From a virus, in IMG/VR virus record IMGVR_UViG_3300027861_000043, positions 1 through 50,356 of that record: DNA of 50,356 bases. One strand, written 5' to 3'. The translations under genes were made by a program, and so were the position numbers. This document shows positions 41,154-47,927 of this stretch, piece by piece. Every line of letters starts with the position of its first letter. Position 1 is the first letter of the stretch. Below the pieces are notes generated by a model. It did not search any database, was not told the DNA's origin, and was given only the letters and a program-made list of their open reading frames with translations.

Positions 41154-41569
41154 CACCGGAGCAACGGGCCTCTCAAGACGTTCGCCTTCGGGCGAGCCAA
41201 TGGGGAATGAAGTTGTTCAGGAACAATAGTGGGGTTCTCATGAATCCTGCTAATATTCCTGTCAGATTCGGATTAGGTAACGAGTCGAAAAGAATAAATA
41301 AAATAATTAAATCAAGCGATTTTATTGGTGTTTTTGCTGTCACTATTACACCAGAAATGGTCGGTAAGACAGTCGGTGTTTTTGCAGCCATTGAAGCTAA
41401 GGCTGATGGATTTGTTGAGCGGGAAGAATACCCTGAAGGCTCAAGAGAGAAAGCACAGAAAACATTTATTGATTTAGTAAAAACTCAAGGTGGACTAGCA
41501 GGTTTCGCAACCAATGCCAGTGACGTTGATAAACTCACAGAAACATATTTTAGCGGATTAATAAAATGA
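41150..41569 (+). CDS. VRR-NUC-type nuclease (Holliday-junction-resolvase-like)
   Basis: A 139-aa protein with the order LFRNNSGVL, PVRFGLGNES, KSSDFIG (Asp57), GVFAAIEAK (Glu82, Lys84) and FIDLVKTQGGLAGFATNASD. This is the small virus-type VRR-NUC plan with E-x-K catalytic residues. Phage members are thought to resolve branched DNA before packaging. It overlaps both neighbours by 4 nt. Confidence 0.8.
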   Translation: MTPEQRASQDVRLRASQWGMKLFRNNSGVLMNPANIPVRFGLGNESKRINKIIKSSDFIGVFAVTITPEMVGKTVGVFAAIEAKADGFVEREEYPEGSREKAQKTFIDLVKTQGGLAGFATNASDVDKLTETYFSGLIK

Positions 41570-41808
41570 CTAAAAAATCAGAAATAAAAAAGCGTTTGTT
41601 TGCTTACGAAGATAGGAATGCTGTTCACGTAGCAATGGTTAAACGTCAAAAGAAATTACAAGCACTGGTTGATATTCACGGAATCGAAAACGTGTGTCTT
41701 GCCGGTGGCTATGCTGAATCGACTTTGAGTCAGTACTTAAGAATGTCATCACCTAATATCGGAAAAGAAAATCTGGATAAAGCTATTCATATTTTGAAAG
41801 GATTATAA
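41566..41808 (+). CDS. Small HTH DNA-binding protein
   Basis: An 80-aa basic protein. HGIENVCLAGGYAESTLSQYLRM (about 38-60) looks like a helix-turn-helix whose second helix is the recognition helix. It is in the replication operon between a nuclease and the primase. It is one of few candidates in the window for a regulator of the AAGTGGA operators, but nothing ties the two directly. Confidence 0.5.
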   Translation: MTKKSEIKKRLFAYEDRNAVHVAMVKRQKKLQALVDIHGIENVCLAGGYAESTLSQYLRMSSPNIGKENLDKAIHILKGL

Positions 41809-41838
41809 TAATAATTTCCAACATTAGGGGATGCAATT

Positions 41839-44292
41839 ATGCAGTATGATTTAGAGCAAGTCAGGACTCACCTCGCGTTGTTATCAGGTGAAGAAAACTC
41901 ATTAGAAACCTTTCAACATTATTTTGACCCTGACGATTTACCCAAGCGAAAAGGTTTAGCAACTCATTTTACGAATCGGCTGAATGAAAGCCTTGATTAC
42001 CTTCTTGAGATGCAAAAACATCTTTGCGGTATTTATGTGACTGTCAATAAAACAGACGGTAAAGGCAGGAAAGAAAAAAACGTCATCGGCTATCGTAACT
42101 TTTTTGTTGATTATGATGATAGTACTGAGCCATCGTGGACAATACCCCCTACCTGTACGACTAAACGTGGACCGAGAAATGGTCATGGGTTCTTTCACGT
42201 TAAAGGGGAGTGCAGCAAGGAGGACTGGATTAGAGTACAGAAACATTTAATTATGTTCTACAAAACGGACCCTGTAATGACTGACCCACCTCGCGTGATT
42301 CGTGTAGCAGGGTTCTTACATTTAAAAGATTCTAAAAACCCCCAAATGTACCGGCTTGATATCATCAATAAAGATGTCTCCTATACTGTCGATGAAATGA
42401 TTGCTTCTATGCCTCTCAATGAGGCGCAACAGGAAGCCCTTGACGATTGGGTTAATCAGGAGTCGAGAGTGGACACAGGGACCGGATATGAAGCTAATGC
42501 TGCCCATAGTGTTAGGCTACTCAATTGGGCTAAGATTCAAGCGCCCGTAGCTGTCCGTGGAACCGGCTCTAAAACAGTCCTTGGTGTTGCAGGGTGGGCG
42601 CATGATTTAGGTATTCCCTTTGACGAAACTCAACAAGTCCTATGGGAACACTATAACCCTCGCTGTGAGCCTCCGTGGTCTGATGAACCCCATGAGAAGA
42701 CAGATTTCTTTGAGACTGTTAAACGGGCCTATACAGGCGCTCATAGTGCGGCAGGTTGTCGAACATTCAAACACGCTGTTCAACAGCGCAAGCTACCCCC
42801 TCGGACTGATGGGTGGACTGCACAACCTGAGATTCTTAGTTCTGATTCTCCTGACATCGATACGAGCGAACGCGACTATGGTCGAATGAGTAAAGATGAA
42901 GCTGTTAATGCTAAGAAAATGTTAGACGCTAAGACACCGGAGATGGAAGTTGCTATCATGTTCGATGGTTACGAATACAATGGTCGAGAAATCTATCGTG
43001 AGGATAAAATGTATTACCGGTATAACGGTAAAACTTATGAGTATGTTTCCGATGATATTATCAAAGCGGAAATTCAAAAGTTCTGGTATAAGGATAAACC
43101 GTCGAGTGGGAAAATTAACGGCGTTATTGAGTCTCATAAAAACCTAGTAACTCGTAGTGGATTGGCTAACGGTACATGGCTCAATCGAAAAGATTCTGAT
43201 GGTTCAAACTATTCAGTTTTTAATAATGGCATCGTTGACCTGTCACTTGAAAAACCAATTGTCATTCCTCATTCGTGGGCTTACTTTTCGTTTGCTAGTA
43301 AATCGTATGACTATGACCCCGAAGCTAAATGTCCTGTGTTCACACGTACAATAAATGATATGTTTGAGCATGACCCCGATAATACAGTTCTACTTTTAGA
43401 ATTCATCGGCTTGTTACTCACTCATGTTTTAAAATGGCAAAAATTCTTATTCTTAAAAGGTGTTCCTCGCGGCGGTAAGGGAGTCATAACCAATCTCATT
43501 CGTAAGTTAGTCGGTGAAGAAAACTGTGCTAACCCATCGCTTCAGGATATTGTTAAAGCGCCTATTCTTCATTCATTATCGACTAAATCAGTAGCATTCT
43601 GTGATGACGTTCGCTCACTACCAATGGGTATTCGAGATACCGTATTATCCAAACTGCTTCAGCTTACCGGTTGTGATGCTCAGACATTCGATGTTAAATT
43701 CAAGGGCGCTCAAACGTGCGTTATACCGGCGCGATATGTGATGAGTTCTAATGAGATTCCAGACTTCATTGATGCCTCTGGTGCTTTGCTTGCTAGAATG
43801 CTGCTAATCACGTTCGAGAAGTCCTACAGAGGTCGAGAAAACCTTACATTGGGCGATGACCTTGCTGCTGAACTATCTGGTATCTGTAACCTCGCTACGG
43901 CTGCTTATCGTGCTGCTGATAAACGTGGTCGATTTACTGAACCTGAGTCTAGTAAGATTGAAAAAGAAATTATGCGTACTGAGTTCTTCCCCCTTTCTAG
44001 TTTCGTTACTGACAATTGTGACCTCGAAGATGATAGCTTGGTGTCAGTAACGGACCTCTATAAATCTTATCTGGTTTATGCGTCAACGAATTCCGTTCGT
44101 ATGCCATACACTAAAACGAAATTATGCAAACAGCTTCGTAGTTCTGATTTAGCTTTGCGTATGGTTAGAAAAACGATTGACGGTAAGAAAGAAAACTACT
44201 TAATCGGTATTGAATTAAATCAAGAAGCAAGGGATATTATCAGTCTCGATAATGTTACGAACTTCCCAAACAGGAGAGAAAACAATGGTTAG
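41839..44292 (+). CDS. Primase/helicase (RepB-type AEP primase fused to SF3 helicase)
   Basis: An 817-aa protein. The primase part (about 10-200) has FFVDYDD (Asp91, Asp93), GHGFFHV (His120) and DPPRVIRVAGFLHLKDSKNP (Asp149, Arg152, Arg155). A linker domain (about 210-500) follows. The SF3 helicase (about 500-720) has Walker A GVPRGGKG, Walker B VAFCDDV and motif C YVMSSNEIPDF. A C-terminal winged-helix-like part (VSVTDLYKSYLVYASTNSVRMPYTKTKLCKQLRSS) ends the protein. One enzyme can thus unwind DNA at the origin and make primers for the family B polymerase on the opposite arm. Confidence 0.9.
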   Translation: MQYDLEQVRTHLALLSGEENSLETFQHYFDPDDLPKRKGLATHFTNRLNESLDYLLEMQKHLCGIYVTVNKTDGKGRKEKNVIGYRNFFVDYDDSTEPSWTIPPTCTTKRGPRNGHGFFHVKGECSKEDWIRVQKHLIMFYKTDPVMTDPPRVIRVAGFLHLKDSKNPQMYRLDIINKDVSYTVDEMIASMPLNEAQQEALDDWVNQESRVDTGTGYEANAAHSVRLLNWAKIQAPVAVRGTGSKTVLGVAGWAHDLGIPFDETQQVLWEHYNPRCEPPWSDEPHEKTDFFETVKRAYTGAHSAAGCRTFKHAVQQRKLPPRTDGWTAQPEILSSDSPDIDTSERDYGRMSKDEAVNAKKMLDAKTPEMEVAIMFDGYEYNGREIYREDKMYYRYNGKTYEYVSDDIIKAEIQKFWYKDKPSSGKINGVIESHKNLVTRSGLANGTWLNRKDSDGSNYSVFNNGIVDLSLEKPIVIPHSWAYFSFASKSYDYDPEAKCPVFTRTINDMFEHDPDNTVLLLEFIGLLLTHVLKWQKFLFLKGVPRGGKGVITNLIRKLVGEENCANPSLQDIVKAPILHSLSTKSVAFCDDVRSLPMGIRDTVLSKLLQLTGCDAQTFDVKFKGAQTCVIPARYVMSSNEIPDFIDASGALLARMLLITFEKSYRGRENLTLGDDLAAELSGICNLATAAYRAADKRGRFTEPESSKIEKEIMRTEFFPLSSFVTDNCDLEDDSLVSVTDLYKSYLVYASTNSVRMPYTKTKLCKQLRSSDLALRMVRKTIDGKKENYLIGIELNQEARDIISLDNVTNFPNRRENNG

Positions 44293-44512
44293 ATTTATAA
44301 GTAAAATAAACTCAGGAGAGAATGTTAGCGGCATTCAATCTGTGAACATGGACCTCGTTAGACTCGTTGCGCTTGATGAACCAAGTAATACAATAAATAT
44401 TTACTTCAGTGGTGGCGGTCCTGATATGAGTTGGAACTTTGAGACTAGAGATGAAATGTATGAGATGTTTGTGTTGATGACGAAATATGTACCCCCTATA
44501 AAAGCGGGGTAG
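44285..44512 (+). CDS. Small protein ending the rightward replication operon
   Basis: A 75-aa protein. ATG 44285 has CAGGAGAGAAAACA before it; an upstream in-frame ATG at 44252 lies inside the primase gene. It is beta-rich with GGGPDMSWNFETRDEMYEMF. It overlaps the primase by 8 nt, and its stop lies in the hairpin of the terminator. Function unknown. Confidence 0.6.
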   Translation: MVRFISKINSGENVSGIQSVNMDLVRLVALDEPSNTINIYFSGGGPDMSWNFETRDEMYEMFVLMTKYVPPIKAG

Positions 44513-44516
44513 TTTT
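44490..44516 (+). terminator. Terminator of the rightward replication operon
   Basis: TACCCC (44490-44495) pairs with GGGGTA (44506-44511) around a 10-nt loop, then a TTTT run. It covers the stop codon of the 75-aa gene and lies at the convergent junction with the leftward early operon, whose last gene ends at 44517. Confidence 0.65.
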
Positions 44517-44693
44517 CTACTTAATTATCTTCTTGCAATTGGTCCCATCTTTTGTACATGAAAAACAATTTCCTGAAGGGTAACAAATAACATTCTTGTG
44601 ACCCTTTGTGGAAGCAAATGTAACCGGTGTGTACCAAGTCGCAACAGCTAATGCTATTACAGATATTACAGTAAATGGTTTACTTTTCTTCAT
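44517..44693 (-). CDS. Predicted secreted Cys-rich peptide
   Basis: A 58-aa precursor. Lys-rich start (MKKSK), hydrophobic core (FTVISVIALAVATW) and TFA-S give a classical Sec signal peptide, with cleavage near residue 27. The mature part of about 31 aa has four Cys (37, 43, 46, 53), enough for two disulphides in the periplasm. GGAGAAATAAA precedes the ATG. It is the last gene of the leftward early operon. A periplasmic role such as superinfection exclusion or inhibition of an envelope enzyme is inference. Confidence 0.6.
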   Translation of the reverse strand: MKKSKPFTVISVIALAVATWYTPVTFASTKGHKNVICYPSGNCFSCTKDGTNCKKIIK

Positions 44694-44741
44694 TTTATTT
44701 CTCCAATTTTGCCATCAAAGTCCGGTGATGGCTTCCGGTTG

Positions 44742-44942
44742 TTATTCTTTCTTTTTGATAAAACATACATAGCAACGCTCCTTATACCCGCCATAATCCC
44801 ATTCCCCATTAACTGCTTCGCACCAGTCGTCAAAATAGTCTGGGTGATTATCATCTTCTTTGTTGAACTGATAGAATGTAACAAGATACCACCCATCATT
44901 TTTAGCTCTAACCTCTAAGGCTCTTAGTTTTTCTGAGTTCAT
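44742..44942 (-). CDS. 66-aa early protein, acidic/aromatic
   Basis: I start at ATG 44942 because the previous gene stops at 44950 and an earlier in-frame ATG would overlap it fully. The product has one helix (SEKLRALEVRAKNDGW) then a strand and an acidic, aromatic stretch (HPDYFDDWCEAVNGEWDYGG) with two Cys near the end. No family recognised. Confidence 0.5.
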   Translation of the reverse strand: MNSEKLRALEVRAKNDGWYLVTFYQFNKEDDNHPDYFDDWCEAVNGEWDYGGYKERCYVCFIKKKE

Positions 44943-44949
44943 CAACTCT

Positions 44950-45066
44950 CTATTCCTTATTGTTGGTTGCTTCTTTAACAGCCCATTCCCACAACTCAGA
45001 TTGATTCTGGCCCATATATTCGCTTTCAAATAACTTAATGGCTTTTTTAGCTTGTTGGTATGTCAT
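44950..45066 (-). CDS. 38-aa early microprotein
   Basis: ATG at 45064-45066 (minus strand) overlaps the stop of the preceding gene (ATGA) and has AAGGAATAG before it. The sequence MTYQQAKKAIKLFESEYMG, then a Trp-Glu-Trp helix, is amphipathic. Position inside a chain of coupled early genes makes it real; function unknown. Confidence 0.5.
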   Translation of the reverse strand: MTYQQAKKAIKLFESEYMGQNQSELWEWAVKEATNNKE

Positions 45067-45323
45067 AATCTATTCCTTATTACAATCTCATAACAACTAT
45101 CACAAACATGAACCACATTTTCATCACCAACAGGTTCACCATACAAACTTTCGTATTCAGTCTCCAACTCTTTCTGAGTCACAGTCGATTGAAGTATCTG
45201 GTCGCAACCTTCGCAAGTAAATTCGTGCGATTTCTTTAACCTGTTGATTTCAGCCTTTTCCCATTCTTCAAAATCTCTGTTCGATTCAGCTAACATTCTT
45301 CTGTTACCGTTAAAATAATTCAT
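45063..45323 (-). CDS. 86-aa early protein with two CxxC pairs
   Basis: I start at ATG 45323, which overlaps the stop of the gene at 45320 (ATGA); an upstream in-frame ATG at 45392 lies inside that gene. The N-terminal half is a charged helix. CEGCDQI and CDSCYEI form a zinc-ribbon-like pair. Probably a small Zn protein acting on host or phage DNA/RNA machinery, by inference. Confidence 0.55.
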   Translation of the reverse strand: MNYFNGNRRMLAESNRDFEEWEKAEINRLKKSHEFTCEGCDQILQSTVTQKELETEYESLYGEPVGDENVVHVCDSCYEIVIRNRL

Positions 45324-45463
45324 GACACTAATACCCCTATGGCTTTCTTCTTTCTGGTTAAGTAAAAATCTAGCATTCGTTGACCTTCGCAAATCGATAC
45401 AGTGTCAATATGAACCATTCGCTTTACGACTTTATTCCATCGCAGGATTCGTAGTTTGTTCAT
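45320..45463 (-). CDS. 47-aa basic early microprotein
   Basis: ATG at 45461-45463 (minus strand) overlaps the upstream stop (ATGA), with GAGGA 7 nt before. The sequence is basic and short (MNKLRILRWNKVVKRMVHID, then a TRKKKA stretch). It is coupled at both ends by 4-nt overlaps, which supports translation. Function unknown. Confidence 0.5.
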   Translation of the reverse strand: MNKLRILRWNKVVKRMVHIDTVSICEGQRMLDFYLTRKKKAIGVLVS

Positions 45464-45708
45464 ACTGTTATCCTCGTTAATGTTGCATTGTGTTCACTGT
45501 ATATCGGTCCATAATAAACACCTTCAAACCACGGTGAATCCCAATATCTTGCTTGAAGTATTCTGAGTCGAGTAAGTATGTCGATACGTTCAACCATTCG
45601 CTCTAATTCTAGCTTATAATCAAACTGAGCGTGTAAGGTTAATTCGGTGCAAGTTCCTATTTTTATACCACAAACAGAAATCGTTCCTTCTCCTAAGTGC
45701 TTATTCAT
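45460..45708 (-). CDS. 82-aa early protein, unknown
   Basis: Coupled to both neighbours by ATGA overlaps. It has a helical middle (ELERMVERIDILTRLRILQARYWD) and an aromatic segment (SPWFEGVYYGPIYSEH). No motif that I recognise. Confidence 0.55.
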   Translation of the reverse strand: MNKHLGEGTISVCGIKIGTCTELTLHAQFDYKLELERMVERIDILTRLRILQARYWDSPWFEGVYYGPIYSEHNATLTRITV

Positions 45709-45926
45709 CGTCCTGCTCCCATTCCAATATCGGAGAGTGTTACCCCGTAGGGCATCATCTGCAATTCTAATGACTTAAAATGCTTGCTGAATGTTAGGCT
45801 GCGAAGGTATTCAACCGGCTTACGTTTAGTCACAACCACTTCGGCTATACGCTTGTCATCCAAATACACTCGAACGTAACTCTCGTTGCCTGTTACTGCG
45901 TGTGTGCCTGTTACTTTTATACTCAT
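45705..45926 (-). CDS. 73-aa early protein, unknown
   Basis: A beta-rich start (MSIKVTGTHAVTGNESYVRVYLDD) is followed by a basic helix. Its ATG and ribosome-binding site lie in the 34-nt direct repeat 45920-45953. Coupled by TAATG upstream and ATGA downstream. Function unknown. Confidence 0.55.
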   Translation of the reverse strand: MSIKVTGTHAVTGNESYVRVYLDDKRIAEVVVTKRKPVEYLRSLTFSKHFKSLELQMMPYGVTLSDIGMGAGR

Positions 45927-45953
45927 TACTGCTTACTCCTACTCTCGTTAATT
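45920..45953 (-). repeat. 34-nt direct repeat, copy 1
   Basis: Identical to 46366-46399. It contains the last codons of the upstream gene (NESRSKQ-stop), its ribosome-binding site (AGGAG) and the ATG of the gene starting at 45926. Confidence 0.97.
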
Positions 45954-46372
45954 TCTTCATTGAGTTTGTGATACATTTCATTAAAATTAATGAAATCTCT
46001 ACCTTCAGGGTTGGAAAATCGAATTCCGTATTTAGAATGGTCCACAAGTTCTTTCGCCTTATTTAAAGAGCAACCTAAAATTTCAGGCATATCTTTAGTC
46101 TTCACCCCCCTATCGACTAGCTCTTTAAATAATCTGTAAGTTAGGTGTTTAGCTTTCAAACGATAGAAATTCTTCCATTTAACTGCCTTGCTCCATTTCA
46201 ACTTATAAGTTTTACCATCATTGTTTAAAGATTCAGTACCGCTTTTGATTTGCCTTTTAGTTGTAGTGATATCAGTCTTAATTTTATAAAGTTCAAATTC
46301 AATTTCTTCTTTCTTCGACATCAAACCTTTCAGTTCTTTTTCCTTCGTTTCTTTAAAATCGTCAGTACTCAT
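45926..46372 (-). CDS. Early coiled-coil/HTH protein bracketed by direct repeats
   Basis: A 148-aa protein. Residues 1-50 form a charged coiled coil. Residues about 80-115 (LFKELVDRGVKTKDMPEILGCSLNKAKELVDHS) look like a helix-turn-helix. The end, INESRSKQ, is the same as that of the next upstream gene because both lie in 34-nt direct repeats. Recombination between the repeats would remove exactly this gene and leave the operon in frame. Probably a DNA-binding accessory protein; function unknown. Confidence 0.6.
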   Translation of the reverse strand: MSTDDFKETKEKELKGLMSKKEEIEFELYKIKTDITTTKRQIKSGTESLNNDGKTYKLKWSKAVKWKNFYRLKAKHLTYRLFKELVDRGVKTKDMPEILGCSLNKAKELVDHSKYGIRFSNPEGRDFINFNEMYHKLNEEINESRSKQ

Positions 46373-46399
46373 TACTGCTTACTCCTACTCTCGTTAATT
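46366..46399 (-). repeat. 34-nt direct repeat, copy 2
   Basis: Identical to 45920-45953, 446 bp apart. It contains the C-terminal codons of the gene at 46372-46851, the ribosome-binding site and the ATG of the gene at 45926-46372. Confidence 0.97.
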
Positions 46400-46851
46400 A
46401 ATGTATCGATACACTCAATCATTCCGTCGATGAGGGCTATTTCTCCCTGCTCGACGCTCGCTATCCAGTACCGAACTGAATCGTGCTTACGGCTCAAATC
46501 TCGAAGCTTGAGAGGTATCGAAACACCCCCCGCTTCAGGTGTAGTGAATTGTTCATCAAGAATACCCCTCCTATCTAAGCTGTCGAATATACCCTTTTTA
46601 TTCATGAATTTATCTCCATTATTAAAATCGTGCGATAACCCTGTCCTTAATGCTTTTAATATAACACTTTCAACATCCACTTGTGTTCTTAAATTAAAAT
46701 CTAAACATAGTTTTTTTAAATAATCTTGAGATATCTTGCGTAGCTCGGTGGCTGTGACGTTCGTGCGGCGGGACTTGCCTACCTGATAGCCACGATTGGT
46801 TAAGCATTCAATTAAGCTTTCATCTGATATTAAATTTAATGAGCCGTTCAT
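46372..46851 (-). CDS. First gene of the leftward early operon
   Basis: A 159-aa helical protein. The N-terminal part (SLIECLTNRGYQVGKSRRTNVTATELRKISQDYLKKL) could bind DNA, and the C-terminal part has DSVRYWIASVEQGEIALIDGMIECIDTLI. AAGGAAATAAATAACC precedes the ATG. It lies about 30 nt from the predicted start of the operator-controlled leftward promoter, so it should be among the first proteins made; by position it is a candidate autoregulator of that promoter. No family recognised. Confidence 0.6.
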   Translation of the reverse strand: MNGSLNLISDESLIECLTNRGYQVGKSRRTNVTATELRKISQDYLKKLCLDFNLRTQVDVESVILKALRTGLSHDFNNGDKFMNKKGIFDSLDRRGILDEQFTTPEAGGVSIPLKLRDLSRKHDSVRYWIASVEQGEIALIDGMIECIDTLINESRSKQ

Positions 46852-46885
46852 GGTTATTTATTTCCTTATTTGTTGGTGTAAGTGG

Positions 46886-46915
46886 ATTATATACAGGTCC
46901 ACTTATTAATGTCAA
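46886..46915 (-). promoter_or_regulatory. Strong leftward early promoter embedded in operators
   Basis: On the minus strand TTGACA (46910-46915) and TATAAT (46886-46891) are both consensus, 18 bp apart. AAGTGGA-type heptamers lie upstream of the -35 (46923-46929), in the spacer (46898-46904, opposite orientation) and across the -10 (46880-46886). This is the layout of a repressible early promoter. Confidence 0.7.
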
Positions 46916-46963
46916 CTACTTTAAGTGGACCGTTAGTAATTTTTTGTACAATTTAGGGGGAGA

Positions 46964-47474
46964 GGACAAAAGTTTGGGAAAACGGACAAAAACTTTTGTC
47001 CTCCTTAAGTCTATGATTTATAACAGTTTTTCGGGTTTTTTGAGGTTGAGAGGACAAAAGTTAAAATAAAATATTTAAAATTTGGGGTAATGAAATCAAT
47101 AGCTTAGAGGTGAAAAGGACAAAAGGACACAAAATAAGGCTGTTTTGGGGTGCAGCTCTGTAGCTCCACAGCCACAGCCAGTACTAAGCTACAGTTACTA
47201 TATAAATACTAGTATATCTTTATAATAAGTAGTATATTTTGTGTCCTTTTGTCCTTTTGCCTTGTAAGTCATTGATTTATAAAGCCCAAATTTTAAATAT
47301 TATTTTTGGTTTTTGTCCAAACTTTTGTCCTCTTGCTCTGTAAGTTATTGATTTTACAGGGTAATTCGGGCTTTTTGCCTTAAAGTGCAACTTTTGTCCT
47401 CTTAGAGCAACTTTTGTCCTTTCGACCTCTAAGTCATTGATTTATAAGGCCCAAATAAAATATTTTAAATTTGG
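46964..47474. repeat. Composite repeat array between the divergent early operons, candidate origin
   Basis: Three boxes recur. Box A, CTTTTGTCC or its complement: about nine copies at 46964, 46984, 46993, 47052, 47117, 47246, 47322, 47391 and 47411. Box B, TAAGTCATTGATTTATAA: exact at 47265-47282 and 47430-47447, variants at 47006-47023 and 47341-47356, inverted at 47091-47106. Box C, an AT-rich CCCAAATTTTAAATATT or complement: 47070-47086, 47285-47301, with a palindromic variant at 47449-47474. Order A-B-C is kept in several units. The region has no convincing ORF. Iteron-like layout next to early promoters suggests origin function; this is inference. Confidence 0.6.
47070..47301. repeat. 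Imperfect 67-bp inverted repeat around an AT-rich core
   Basis: The arms 47070-47136 and 47235-47301 pair at 57 of 67 positions by my count, without gaps. The inner 24 bp (47113-47136 with 47235-47258) and the outer 17 bp (47070-47086 with 47285-47301) are perfect. The 98-bp centre holds a CAGCTCTGTAGCTCCACAGC stretch and then nearly pure A/T (about 47197-47240), suitable for unwinding. Confidence 0.85.
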
Positions 47475-47677
47475 GTATTTTAAGTGGATTTCAGGGTAAA
47501 TGAGAATTGCTCCATTAAAGGACACATATTTCCACTGGTTGAAGATAAAATGAGATTTGAAAGTAAAAATAAGTGGACTTTGACCTAAAAATAAATTTGA
47601 CAAGTGGATTTTGTTTGTGTTACCGCGTGTGCGCGTTCTATTTATAGAAAGTTTTTAAAAATAAGTGGATTATTTAA

Positions 47678-47705
47678 TTGCTAAGTGGATTATTTATGCT
47701 ATAGT
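47678..47705 (+). promoter_or_regulatory. Rightward early promoter with internal operator
   Basis: TTGCTA (47678-47683) and TATAGT (47700-47705), 16-bp spacer, with an AAGTGGA heptamer (47683-47689) filling the spacer and another 20 bp upstream. The start of transcription would be about 28 bp before the ATG at 47741. The -35 is weak, so an activator role for the operator protein is as possible as repression. Confidence 0.5.
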
Positions 47706-47740
47706 TACCATATCGCTTAGGAAAACAACGGGAACGAAAA

Positions 47741-47923
47741 ATGAGCAAACTACAAGATATAATTACTAAACTGAATAAGCTTGAAAATGAATTGTGGAAT
47801 GTAACAAACTCTAAATCATTATCAAGGGGACAGAAAGTAATTCAAAGCGAGCGTATTAAATTGAAGATAAGAAAGGTTAAGCGAGTCAGAGACATTGCAC
47901 TAGCTGACTGGTCAGAGGAATAA
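47741..47923 (+). CDS. 60-aa basic coiled-coil protein, first rightward early gene
   Basis: A short helical protein (LQDIITKLNKLENELWNV, then IQSERIKLKIRKVKRVRDIAL) with a basic second half, preceded by AACGGGAACGAAAA. First gene after the control region. It may bind nucleic acid or a host protein; function unknown. Confidence 0.55.
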   Translation: MSKLQDIITKLNKLENELWNVTNSKSLSRGQKVIQSERIKLKIRKVKRVRDIALADWSEE

Positions 47924-47927
47924 GAAA

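Larger units (their letters stand above)
46880..47689. promoter_or_regulatory. Dispersed AAGTGGA operator-like heptamers
   Basis: Eight exact copies: 46880-46886, 46898-46904 (inverted), 46923-46929, 47482-47488, 47571-47577, 47602-47608, 47663-47669 and 47683-47689, plus a partial inverted copy at 47531-47536. Most have T or C after the heptamer. The last two are direct repeats exactly 20 bp apart (two helical turns). Copies sit on or beside both outward-facing promoters, so a shared regulator is likely. Confidence 0.7.

Noticed and set aside
46839-47069. 76-codon rightward ORF across the leftward promoter
   Set aside because: Covers consensus promoter, operators and repeat boxes; composition is low-complexity and there is no ribosome-binding site.
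46964-47474. CRISPR-like array
   Set aside because: Units are irregular in spacing, differ in orientation and have no uniform spacers.
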